Source of the DNA: Dillenia suffruticosa
Taxonomy: Eukaryota; Streptophyta; Magnoliopsida; Dilleniales; Dilleniaceae
Direction: 5' to 3'
Length of the DNA stretch: 64,000 bases
Assembly (NCBI GenBank): GCA_033439265.1
Contig: JAVTVX010000010.1
Location: forward strand, 3,844,001-3,908,000
Below are positions 12,440 to 22,772 of this stretch, piece by piece. A program made the position numbers and the translations under genes. Below the pieces are notes generated by a model. It was not told the origin of the DNA. It did no database searches and saw only the letters and a list, made by a program, of their open reading frames with translations. Within the stretch, counting starts at the first letter, position 1; every line of letters starts with the position of its first letter.

Positions 12440-13690
12440 TACTACAACAGTAATTTTTTTTTTTTTTTTGCTTATCTCCAGATTTATAAAAATTAAAACT
12501 TTTTTAATTTGTTATTTACTTTGTGGCATAATGACACCCATAACATATTACCGAAAATATAACACCTACAACACTTACAACTCAACACAAAATATACAAT
12601 ACAATTTATTATTTATTATTTATTATTATGTAGACAAAACACCTCCCTCCATACATCCATATATATCCATATATAACGAGCACCAGACACACACCACCAT
12701 GCATGATATATATATCCAGATATATAACATCCAACACTACATATTTAAACAAGGCTAAGTGAACAAGACTAAATAGACACCTCTATGAAAAATAATAACA
12801 ATTAAAAATATATATATATATTCAACCGGCCAACCCAATTCTTATATCTTTCATTTTAATTTAGATTATTTAGGATAATCAAATCACCCTCATACAACTA
12901 TACAACTCATACAGTTCAAATTTAATGTTGAATAAATATCTTGGTACTTTAAATATGTTAATGTTTTTTTTCGTTTTTCTTTTCCTATACAATTTTATAT
13001 TAGATAAAAACATTTATAACTTAAAAAAAAAAGTTGTTTTGTAACTACAGAACTACAAAACCGTAATGCCATTATAAAAAATTATAAAAAAAATCAAAAC
13101 AAAAAGAAGTAGTTATGGCAAAAAAATTATAAAAAAGGGAGTTCTGCAGAATTACCAAAGGTTGAAAAAAAAATTCTTCACTGTGCAGAACTATCAATAT
13201 TACAAAAATGTCATTATAGTAAAAAATTTTTTAAAAAAAGTATAGTTTTGTAGTTACAGAACTACCAAAAGCAAAACTGTAAAAAAAAAAAAAAAGTGGT
13301 TCTGCTGAATGGCAGAACCACTAAAAGTAGAAAAACAAATAAAAAAATTTTCTTGAGTATGCATAGCTGCATAATATCAATATTACAAGAATATCTTTAT
13401 ATTATAAAAAAAATTAGTTCTACAAAACAACGGAATGACCAAAGCTACAAAAATATTTTTAAAAAATTCTCACTATGAAGAACTACAAAACTACCAATAT
13501 TACAATAATACCATTGTATTAAAAATTTTTTTAAAAAGAGTAGTTCTCCAGCTACAGAACTACCAGAAGAAAAATTAAAAAACAAAAAAAAAATAGTTCT
13601 ATAGAACAGCAGAGCGTCCAAACGGACACAAAAAATAAAATAAAAAATTCTTCACTATGCATAACTCCAGAACTACAAATACTACAATTT
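10705..13690. repeat. ~2-kb direct duplication carrying AGTTCTGC hairpin arrays
   Basis: A block starting ACCACCACGCATGATATATA at 10705 recurs at 12693 (spacing 1988). Both go on through GACACCTCTA, a CCGGCCAACC word, and a TTTAGATTATTTAGGATAAT block, then into hairpin-rich sequence (10940 onward, 13019 onward). In the hairpin part a composite of about 190-200 bp is repeated degenerately: AGTTCTGCAGCTACAGAACT, A-rich spacer, GTAGTTCTGC.GAAC..CAGAACTACC, A-rich spacer, CACTGTGCAGAACTACAGAA, then ATTACAAGAATG.CATTATA. The second copy is partial and ends near 13690. No transposase or terminal inverted repeat is seen. Confidence 0.75.
12399..12436. repeat. (AT)n microsatellite
   Basis: Uninterrupted alternating AT, inside the hairpin repeat region. 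Confidence 0.9.
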
Positions 13691-14970
13691 AATATTTTAT
13701 TTAAATATCAAATATCTAAAAATTGATATTTAAATAATTGATATTTCAATTTTTGTTTACTATTATATAAATATTTAAAATTTTTAATTAAATTTATATT
13801 TTTTTCAATTATTATATTAATATTATGACATTCTAATATTTTATTTTTATTCAAAAATATTTTCCATGAAAAAATTTTATGAATGTTTTAGATTTTTTTA
13901 ATACAATCATAAATTTTTTTAATTAAAAATATTTTCCATCATAAAATTTTACAAATATTTTAGATATTTTTAATACGATCATAAAATTTTTTAATTAAAT
14001 TATTATTTATCTTGCATAGTATTATAATATGATACTTTTAATTTTTTTATCAAAAATATTTTCAAATTTTTTTACTTGATGTTTCTATGATAATAAAATT
14101 TATAGAATTATAATATTATATAATATTATGGTATCTTTACTATATATCATTTATTTCAAATCTTTTTTATATTTTTGGATTAAAAAATTTTATGATTATA
14201 TTAAAAATATAAAAAATATTTGAAATAAACAATGTTTAAAATAACTATTAAAATATTATAATACTATTAAAATTATAATCATAAAAATATTAAGTAAAAA
14301 AATTTGAAAATATTTTTATATTAAAAAATTCATATTCGACATATTTATCTTCATAGATTCATGTTCACCAATTGGCTACCATCTGCTAGTCGAATCAAAA
14401 TTAAAAACAATAGATAATCAGATTCAAAACAAAAATAAATTAAAACATCTAATTTCATAGTCGAACTTGATCTGTGATAAAAATATCTCACACAACTTTT
14501 GTCACAAAATTCTGATTCGTGACTTCAAAATTATCAAAGACAACTCTAACTTCTAATTTTGATAACTCTAACTTCTAATTCACAAAACAATGACAACAAT
14601 ATCACACAATTACAATTATCATTCACAACTATAGTGGTTTGTAGATTCTCTTTATCTATTTATCAAATTTTTTTTATGTTTTTGGCATAATTGTGAAATT
14701 CTATATTGTCTATCACCTGTTGTTCATTTCAAATAGTTTTCGTAATTCATAAATTCAAAGAAAAAAATAAACACAATATGATCACATTTTGAAAAAAAAT
14801 AATATGTTCCTACGTACGTTACATTTTTATAATTTTTCTTCATAATATTAAAAATACGGATAATAATCATTCTTCTAATCCAAGGCTAAGTCAAAGCCCA
14901 CCTCCACAAAACATACAGCCTTACACTTAAACCCCTAGACCTTATCGAGTCCCTTAGCAACACCAGCAGC
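13691..14970. other. AT-rich intergenic DNA upstream of the PPR gene
   Basis: Apart from the fold-back at 14030-14335, I see no gene or clear element. The last 100 bases become GC-richer as the PPR gene leader is approached. Confidence 0.35.
14030..14335. repeat. AT-rich fold-back (long inverted repeat)
   Basis: The left arm near 14040-14115 (with ATATTTTCAAATTTTTTTAC and TATGATAATAAAATT) is matched in reverse complement by 14250-14330 (GTAAAAAAATTTGAAAATAT and related words). Weaker pairing of ATAAAATTTTTTAAT-type sequence lies inside. The whole could fold into a hairpin with arms of about 80 bp. It may be a MITE or fold-back element; no target duplication was established. Confidence 0.5.
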
Positions 14971-15005
14971 ACAGGGCACAGGGCACAGGGCACAGGGCAC
15001 AGGGC
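14971..15005. repeat. Five perfect tandem copies of a heptamer (ACAGGGC)
   Basis: Exactly five ACAGGGC units in a row, about 220 bases upstream of the PPR start codon, probably in its promoter or leader. Copy number is likely to vary between individuals. Confidence 0.9.
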
Positions 15006-15225
15006 TTGTCACCATACTTTTCAAACCCACTTAAAACTCTCCGCCGCGTAAGCGCACGATGTTCTCCTCCTGGTCCTCGTAAAAAGAATGTTTCCAAGTT
15101 GCTCACAAAAAATAAATAAATAAATAAAATCAAGGGAAGAGGGATGCAAAATAAAAACAGGGCCTCCTTGGGTGACTCATCTTCGGCTCAGCCTTCCAAC
15201 GGCTTTCTCTTCAGGCTTTCAGAAA

Positions 15226-17442
15226 ATGGCAATACAACGGCCCCTTCTCCAGAGAGCGACTCTTGGCACCCTCCAGTCTCTCAAGACTCAATCTCACAGT
15301 CAGAGGTACTCTCCCTCTTCAAACCCTAATTCCAATCATCTTTATCCCTACTCAATTCAAACAATAGAAATCTCAACAGACCCAACATCTTCAGTACCTC
15401 TGTCTGATTCTCTCCTAGTAGAAAAAATTTTATGGAATCTTAATCGAGGAAAGCTTCATTCTTATGGAAACCCTTCCTTCCGGATGAGCCCATCGATTAT
15501 AGTCGAAGTTCTTCAGCGATGTTCTAGAAATTTACAATTGGCTCTGAAATTTGTTGATTTTATTGGTTCAAAGTATCCAGGATTTAGCCATTCCTCTCTG
15601 TCTTTGAGTGCCATGATTCATATTTTAGTGAGGAGTAGGCGAATATCGGATGCTCAGTCTTTGATTCTTCGTATGGTGAGGAAGAGCGGCGCTTCGAGGG
15701 TTGAGATTGTGGATTCATTGATTCAGTCGAGTTCTGGTAGTGGTTCAGTGGATAGGGCTTTTGATCTTTTGATTAGGACTTATGTACAGGCTAGAAAAGT
15801 AAGGGAAGCTGCGGAAGCATTTCGGGTGTTGAAGCAAAGGAATATCTGTCCCTCTGTCAATGCTTGTAATAGCCTTCTCAGTGGGCTTGTGAAGGTTGAT
15901 TGGATTGACTTGGCATGGGAAATTTATGGGGAAGTTGTTGGAAGTGGAGTTCAACTGAATGTATATACTCTAAACATAATGGTCAATGCCCTTTGTAAAG
16001 ATCGAAAAATTGAAAGTGCCAAGTTGTTTTTGTCTGAAATGGAAGGGAAGGGGGTGTTTCCAGATACTGTGACCTATAATACTCTAATAAATGCATATTG
16101 TCGCAAAGGGCTTATGAAAGAAGCCTTTGAGTGGATGAATTCAATGTCAGGAAAGGGCTTAAAGCCAGGGGTTCATACGTATAATGCAATCATAAATGTT
16201 TTGTGTAAGAATGGGAACCATAAAAGAGCAAGAGAGGTTCTAGGTGAGATGTTGCAGAGTGGCTTATTTCCTGATACTGCTACTTATAATATCTTGCTCA
16301 TTGATTGTTGTAGAAGAACTAAAGTATCGGAGGCAGAAGAATTATTTGCTGAAATGTCACATCTAAACATTTTTCCTGATTTATTAAGTTATAGTTCACT
16401 TATTGGATTGTTATCAAGGAAGGGACACCTTGACCGTGCACTTACTTATTTTAGGGATATAAAGCATGCTGGCTTGGTACCTGATAATGTTATTTATACC
16501 ATTCTTATTGGAGGTTTTTGTCATAAGGGCCTTATCAGTGAGGCCATGAAGATGAGGGATGAAATGCTTGAGCAGGGTTGCCCTATGGATGTCGTTACAT
16601 ACAACACTCTTATGAATGGGTTGTGCAAGGAGAAGTTACTTTGTGATGCCACTCTCCTTTTTGATGAGATGGTTGAAAGGGGCATATCCCCTGATTGTTG
16701 TACCTACAGTACACTTATTCATGGGTACTGTGAGGATGGGAACATGGACAAGGCACTGAGCTTATTTCAGATGATGAATGAACGGAATATGAAGTCAGGT
16801 ACTGTAACTTACAATACGCTGCTTGATGGTTTCTGCAAGAGCGGGGAAATGGAGAAGGCTTACAAATTATGGGATGAAATGATCTCTAGAAAGATTTATC
16901 CCAACCACATTTCATACAACATCCTGATTAACGCATTTTGTGACAAAGGTGGAGTTGCCGATGCACTTAGATTATGGGATGAGATGGTTGAAAAGGGTAT
17001 TGAACCCAGTCTTATAACATGTAACATTATCATCAAGGGATATTGTGAATCTCAAGCTGCTGATAGGGGAGATGAATTCTTGAGCAAAATGATACTAAAA
17101 GGAATTCTTCCTGATATTATCTCTTATAACACTCTGATTCATGGATATGTCAGAGAAGAAAACATGGACCGTGCTTTTATGTTGGTAAATAAAATGGAGA
17201 AGCAAGGATTGTTTCCTGATATTGTTACATATAATGTTATCATTAATGGGTTTTGCAAACAGGGTAGAATGCATGAGGTAGACATAATGCTTAGAAGGAT
17301 GATTGACTGTGGTGTGAATCCTGATCGATCTACGTACATATCACTGATAAATGGTCACCTCAGCCAAGACAACTTGAAGCAAGCATTTTATTTCCATGAT
17401 GAAATGCTGCAAAGAGGTTTTGTGCCTGATGACCGGTTCTAA
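15226..17442 (+). CDS. P-class pentatricopeptide repeat protein (At5g01110-like)
   Basis: A single intronless frame of 738 residues. The ATG at 15226 is chosen because it is the first in-frame ATG, has an A at -3 and G at +4, and gives an N-terminus (MAIQRPLLQRATLG) rich in R, S, T and Q and without acidic residues, as expected for a mitochondrial presequence. After a conserved LSLSAMIHILVRS block, about 16 PPR motifs of 35 residues run from near residue 180 to the C-terminus, each with VTYNTLI.G.CK-type helices. The spacing is uniform, there is no E, DYW or SMR domain, and it ends PDDRF. That makes it P-class. P-class PPR proteins bind single-stranded organellar RNA, one base per repeat, affecting stability, splicing or translation. 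Overall sequence and length agree with the Arabidopsis At5g01110 protein as I remember it (about 730 residues). The RNA target is unknown. Confidence 0.93.
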   Translation: MAIQRPLLQRATLGTLQSLKTQSHSQRYSPSSNPNSNHLYPYSIQTIEISTDPTSSVPLSDSLLVEKILWNLNRGKLHSYGNPSFRMSPSIIVEVLQRCSRNLQLALKFVDFIGSKYPGFSHSSLSLSAMIHILVRSRRISDAQSLILRMVRKSGASRVEIVDSLIQSSSGSGSVDRAFDLLIRTYVQARKVREAAEAFRVLKQRNICPSVNACNSLLSGLVKVDWIDLAWEIYGEVVGSGVQLNVYTLNIMVNALCKDRKIESAKLFLSEMEGKGVFPDTVTYNTLINAYCRKGLMKEAFEWMNSMSGKGLKPGVHTYNAIINVLCKNGNHKRAREVLGEMLQSGLFPDTATYNILLIDCCRRTKVSEAEELFAEMSHLNIFPDLLSYSSLIGLLSRKGHLDRALTYFRDIKHAGLVPDNVIYTILIGGFCHKGLISEAMKMRDEMLEQGCPMDVVTYNTLMNGLCKEKLLCDATLLFDEMVERGISPDCCTYSTLIHGYCEDGNMDKALSLFQMMNERNMKSGTVTYNTLLDGFCKSGEMEKAYKLWDEMISRKIYPNHISYNILINAFCDKGGVADALRLWDEMVEKGIEPSLITCNIIIKGYCESQAADRGDEFLSKMILKGILPDIISYNTLIHGYVREENMDRAFMLVNKMEKQGLFPDIVTYNVIINGFCKQGRMHEVDIMLRRMIDCGVNPDRSTYISLINGHLSQDNLKQAFYFHDEMLQRGFVPDDRF

Positions 17443-18179
17443 GAAAAATCTAGGTATTAACCCACGCCTCAAGTATCCCAAGTTCCTGTTTCAAGTTCTG
17501 TCTCCTGTTCTGCAGCCAGCTCATTTATGGGCTCATCTTGAGTAATTGGGCCTGCTATCTTAGTGAGTCTTGGGGAAGATTTAAACCATATATCTGGATG
17601 TATTTTCTCCAATGATTTGTGGGTCTTGCATTACCCACGGGCATGCTGCTAAGGCTTTTCCAGTAGAAGCATGTATTTCTATGAGTGAAGGTAGGTGCTG
17701 TTCCTGGACAATGATCTTCATTGCAGTACCAATAGACATGCAATAATTGAGCAGTTAAATAAGAGACCTGACTATTCTTTTAGTTATTTATTTATTTATT
17801 TATTATTTCTTTTCTCTGTGTATGTTTGGGGGGGGGGGGGTTCATATTTTGACTTTCAAATATGTCTTGCCTTATGTTTTAGCTAGTTATCCTCATGCAC
17901 TTTCGAGCACATCCTTATAACCGTGGCTTCTTTCAGTTGTAGGTAGCAACAGAGCTGCAGGAAAGCGATGCCCTCTGAGGATGATAGGGTAATTGTTTAT
18001 GTTACCTCTTTTGGTCATTTGATGGCATCTTTGCATTTTAAGATACTTGTTTACTCCTTGTAATATTGGCCTTTGTTACTCCAATATATTAACTTTCACC
18101 ACACCAGCCATGGTTAATCATAATCTGTTTTGTTCGTTTTTCCATGTTGAAACCTTAGGAATGAAAAATGTCTTATAGT
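17443..18179. other. 3' flank of the PPR gene
   Basis: Mixed-composition DNA directly after the stop codon, likely including the 3' untranslated region. It contains a 13-base G run at 17828-17840. No second coding region is visible. Confidence 0.4.
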
Positions 18180-18900
18180 TCCATAACATTAATTTTATTT
18201 CCATTATTATACCCGTGAAATTCCCTAATGAAATTTTCAAACATAAATTATTGAATAAGAGAAAAATTGCATTATTTGATAAAATAATTACAAAAAATTA
18301 TTTATCAGAGTTAACTCTAATGTTACTTTAGGTAATTAAACCCTTAAAATTCCATAAAATGACAGAATTTTCAAAATACAATAATGGAATTTGAGATAAA
18401 ATTACTAAATTTGATTGAAGTAATTACGTAAAAGATATATGTCTTAGTGTTCCATAACAGTGTAACTTCAAAGTAATCCATAACTCATAATTATGAAATT
18501 CCAAAAAAAAAATATGAAATGATAAATTTTGAGATAAAATTATGTAGTTTAATAAAAATAATTAAGAGAAAAATGACTTAGGCTTTCATAATTTAATCTG
18601 AATTTCTGTAATTTTACCCACAAACTTCTATACTTGAGGTTATGGAATTTTCAAACAAAAATTAGAGATCTTGAAGTAAACAAAATTTGTATAATTATTT
18701 TGGTTTTTCTATAAATATTATGAATTTTAAGGAAAATAATTATGGAAAAATGTTCAAGCTTATTTGTCTATTTAGTTATTGTAATTTAGACCTTAAAATT
18801 CTATACCCCGTAGCTGCAAATTTTTCTTTTAAAAGAATTACACATTTTTAATACAAAATATGTAATTTGACAAAATTATGTATTAACAATTGTGAAAAAA
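18180..18900. repeat. Degenerate ~125-bp AT-rich tandem repeat, about 4-5 copies
   Basis: A pattern of CATAA.. / GGAATTTTCAAA / TTTGAGATAAAATTA / TAATTAAGAGAAAAAT recurs near 18230, 18355, 18490 and 18645, with a fragment near 18790. Copies are strongly diverged. Function unknown. Confidence 0.55.
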
Positions 18901-19799
18901 CATATCTAATGCTTCCATGACACAAGGCTTATGTTCAATAACACATTGCCAACTATGTTAGAGATAGATACACCACACTCACTCCTCAAACTCCTCAAAA
19001 GTTGGAAATATGGAGGGATGATCACTGATGTCACACTCACAAGTTTCAACGATTTGAAACAACCCAAAGTTTTGGGGAATTTGGTGAAAAACTTATGATG
19101 GCAAACAGTGTTGGTTTTGAACAAAAAGATATTTTTGCCCTACATAAAATATCCCAAATACCCTCAACCCTCTTCCTCTGCTCTTGTATTTTCCCCCTCT
19201 TCTCTCCCCCGTCTCAATCGATCTCTGGTAAAGATCCACCATAAATGGAGACAATCAGTGTCTTCCTCTTTCTCTCCTGATTGATTTTCGATGATTTGCT
19301 CTCCCTCTCTCTTTCTCTTTATGTGTTAAGAACCCTTATAATTTTATTAATTCTCTTTAAAAATGTTTCCCTTTTACACAATGTGTAATGACTTATTTAT
19401 AGTTTAAAGATAAACACTTAATTGACAACTAAAAATATAATAACTCTCTAAATAATAAAAAATTAAAAAACTAAAATATAAATTATAAAAAAATAAAAAA
19501 TAAAAATTAGAAAACTAAATAAACCAAACTATTTTGATTAAGTGTTGCTGTTATTTTTCTTTATTTTCGCTCTCCCTTGGTATTGAGTAGTTTTAAGCCT
19601 TTTATTCTTTCAACTGGCCTTTTATGAACATAATTAAGATCTCTTTTGGTTTTTTATTTGTTTGGACTCCAATTTCTTGTTGTAAAGTCTTATGAATTAA
19701 GATATTCAGTACTTTTTTGAATCTTTTAACTTGGATCTTTGTCACCGATCCAACTGGAACTTTAGTTGGATTTTGTGAATTTTTTGCAATCTTGATGAC
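18901..19799. other. Intergenic, no gene recognised
   Basis: AT-rich DNA with a CT-rich portion (19165-19320). Short open frames are unremarkable. Confidence 0.3.
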
Positions 19800-20105
19800 C
19801 TCATCAGGAGAGGGAGGAGTGCCGCGTGTGGAGGGAGGGAGGGAGAGAGAGGAGTACCGCCGAGGGGGAGGAGTGCCGCGGGGGGAGAGAGAGAGAGGAG
19901 CGTAGCACCGCAGGGGGAGAGAGGGAGATTGTAGCGCCGTGGGGGGAGAGGAGGAGAGCGCAACCTACGGGGGGAGAGAGAGAGGAGCGCAGTGCCGTGG
20001 GAGGAGAAGAGGAGTGCAGTGTCGTGGGGGGAGGGAGAGAGGAGCATAGCATCGCGGGGGGAGAGAGGGAGAGCGCAGTGACGTAGGGGGAGGAGCACAG
20101 CGTCG
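19800..20105. repeat. GC-rich minisatellite of GAGGAGCGCAG.GCCG.GGGGG units
   Basis: About eight to ten diverged units of roughly 27-35 bp share GAG(A)GAGGAG, GCGCAGTG/GCATAGCA, CCG or TCG, and GGGGGGAG. Both strands are open over much of it, but only because the repeat is stop-poor. Those proteins are low-complexity and resemble nothing known, so no gene is called. Confidence 0.7.
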
Positions 20106-20240
20106 CGGGCAGCGACGTGTCGCGTTTTGAAGATGCGACAAGCCTTGTCATGTTTTGAAGACGCAACACACTATGTCGCGTCTCGAAGATATGACGCATG
20201 TGATGTTGACACGTGGCTCTGTCGCAGGTTTAACCCGTGA
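20106..20240. repeat. Three tandem ~30-bp GTCGCG..GAAGA..CGCGAC hairpins
   Basis: Words of the form GTCGCGTTTTGAAGATGCGAC occur three times in a row with mismatches (near 20118, 20146 and 20174). Each has a short inverted repeat around TTTGAAGA. The array abuts the minisatellite and is followed by GTCGCAGG and CCCGTGAC words. Such arrays are typical of subterminal regions of DNA transposons, but no terminus was found. Confidence 0.5.
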
Positions 20241-20559
20241 CAAATAGGGGTAACATACAGAATTTTTTTGAGTCTAAAGTTATTTTAAATTTTTTTTTAC
20301 AAGTTTAATTCTATACAAAACTCTCATTTTTCTGTCTCCTCCTTTCTACGTGTCTTTTCTTTCTCTCTTTATGTTTTTTCGATCAAGAGCAAAGAGAGCA
20401 ATGTTCGACAATCATGATGAGAGAGAGAAGAGATATAAAAGAAAAGAGAGAGAGAGAGAGAGAGACATAAACGAGTCTTTGTTTAATCTAGGTTTTAATT
20501 AATACCAGGTAGCAATTAATGGTTAATACAATGCACCTGTAAGTATAATCTTGCAGAGG

Positions 20560-21245
20560 ACAATTTATTCAAGATTGTGAAAGGAAAAGATGCAGTGTTG
20601 GCGAAAATGATTCCCAAGGCCGGACTTGGGAACGAAGGCAAGGAAGTTTACAGGAGACACTGGTTTAGGCGATGATCTGCCGAAGCATGTGGTATGGATG
20701 GTTTTAAGATACCCTCTTGACTGGATTCGGCAAAGACACTATCCAGAATGAGCAATGAGGTTCTGGTTGGAGGGTGTTGATTTGGATGATTAGGAAGTGA
20801 GGGCATGTTAAGGATCATTATTGGACCCGCTGCTGGGGTAGATGCTCGGTGATAGGTCCTACCGAGGATCCTGTTTCTGCTCGGGAGTTTTAGGGAACTC
20901 AAGGAGCGAGTGGCTAAAATCAGAGGCGATGCCTTGACTCTTAAACGTGATTTACATGTTAATTATGAAGGCATGTCTACGTAATATGGTGTGTGGAATT
21001 GACATTGTCCTTGGTATGTTAGGGATGTGGAGGAGCTCAGGAATAGCAAGAACAAACAAGCTGAAGGCGATAGGGCAATTTTGTTTGTGAATGCTTCAGA
21101 TGATGCCACTTTTAGAGCTAGACATGGATGGCTTTTCAAATGTTCAGTTGCCTTAGGTGATTTTACAATAGGTGATTGTAGACCATATTTATTTTTCCAA
21201 ATCAAGTTTTGTCTTGCCCATTTACTCGGACCGACTTATATTAAT
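20560..21245 (+). pseudogene. Possible decayed coding sequence, family unknown
   Basis: Plus-strand translation in changing frames gives protein-like runs separated by stops: KEVYRRHWFR near 20640-20675, RELKERVAKIRGDALTLKRD near 20890-20950 (coiled-coil-like), and DVEELRNSKNKQAEGDRAI then DDATFRARHGWLFKCSV near 21020-21150. The GC level is higher than in the flanks. I do not recognise the family. It may be a retroposed gene remnant or part of a transposon; chance cannot be excluded. Confidence 0.3.
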
Positions 21246-22711
21246 AATTAGTTGCTGTAAACTACCATAAAAATCAATATCCTTATTTTCAACGAAAAAG
21301 TCATCTCAAGACCATATCGACCATTTTTCTAAACTATTTTTGCTCAAGATTGTTTCATATCCTACATGATGCTGAAAATAGTTAAGAGGTAAACTTATAA
21401 TGGAGATTATTTATATTTTTAATATCATAAATACGATTTTGTCTCCTGTCTATATTGAATTTATTTAAATTAGAATTTTCTTGGCAAGTTAGGACTATTT
21501 TAAGCTTTGAAACTTATTTTTAAATACTTGAAGTTATATTTTGATTGCATAATTTATAATTAATTTACTTTTAAATTTGAAATTAAATTCCTATAATTTG
21601 ATATAATTATATGCATAAAATTCCTAAACAGAACCCTACAATATTCTATGGTATCAATAAGGAAAATAAAATGATACCTAGAATAGACAACCTTGTTATA
21701 GAATAATACATAGAATGAGAAAATATTGTATTGTATTATTCGATACGTATGTAAGTGTAGAGAAGGGTTATATTTATTGGATTCAAATCTTAATTCTTTC
21801 TATGAAATATATGTTATTAATATTTTTTTTACTATTGTATTATTAAAGATAAAAAAAATTGATAGAATATCATGTTATCTAAAATACAATCACAGAATAT
21901 TATAATATTTAAATTGTATTAATAGAATATTAATCATACCTAAATTATATTAATAAAATATTTGAGAGAATATTAACATATGATTTGAATCTTTACATTA
22001 AACATGTTGAGTTTTCAAAATCTATTACTTATCGTATTAAAAAAGATCAAAAGAGTAACAGAAACCGACATGTCATAATTATAGGAGTAAAGATTTACGT
22101 ATCACAAATTTAAAAGAAACTCAATTTCACCATGTCAAGGAATCATCGACGGAATAAATTCAAATTTTAATAATTTTAATTTATTTAATAATCGACCAAC
22201 TAATGGGTGGTCGATTCTTACAGTAAAATCCTTTTGGCCACATGGGTATGCAAAAACATTGTTTGACTTTGTATAACACTTTGACCTCATAGGTGATAAA
22301 ATCCTAAGGTATGTTTTTAAGGGAACTGTTTAGTAATATAAATTTTTCTCTCATAATCTGATAATATCATATTCAAATTTATGTATAAAAAAAAAAAAAA
22401 AATCCTAAGGTAGGTGACTAGGCATTTACTCTGTAGCGGCAACATTTCTAGTTAATCGGAGAGCCAAGACTTCCAAACCATCAACATTAGAATAACAAAC
22501 AAAGAAAACATGTCTGTGGGTCCAACCCAATTTGTACTAATAATAATAATAATAAGAAAAAGACGTATCTCTTTGTGGAGTTCAAAGCGCCAGCAAGTTG
22601 ACATTTTTTTATATGCCAAATGAATGGACCAAAATGAATGAGGTGCGAAACAGTCTCCGTTCAATGAATGAGAATGACAATATGAAATCGGCCCCCCACT
22701 CCATCTTATGT
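21246..22711. other. AT-rich intergenic DNA
   Basis: No gene, RNA or element recognised. Confidence 0.35.

Positions 22712-22770
<59 letters not shown>
22712..22770. repeat. (AAT)n microsatellite
   Basis: About 19-20 perfect trinucleotide units. Confidence 0.95.

Positions 22771-22772
<2 letters not shown>

Noticed and set aside
15172..15225. 18-codon N-terminal extension of the PPR frame starting at GTG
   Set aside because: The codon at 15172 is GTG, not ATG, and there is no other in-frame ATG before 15226; nuclear plant genes rarely start at GTG.
19742..20199. Several open frames on both strands in the minisatellite
   Set aside because: They exist because the repeat lacks stop codons; translations are low-complexity and differ by frame without family resemblance.
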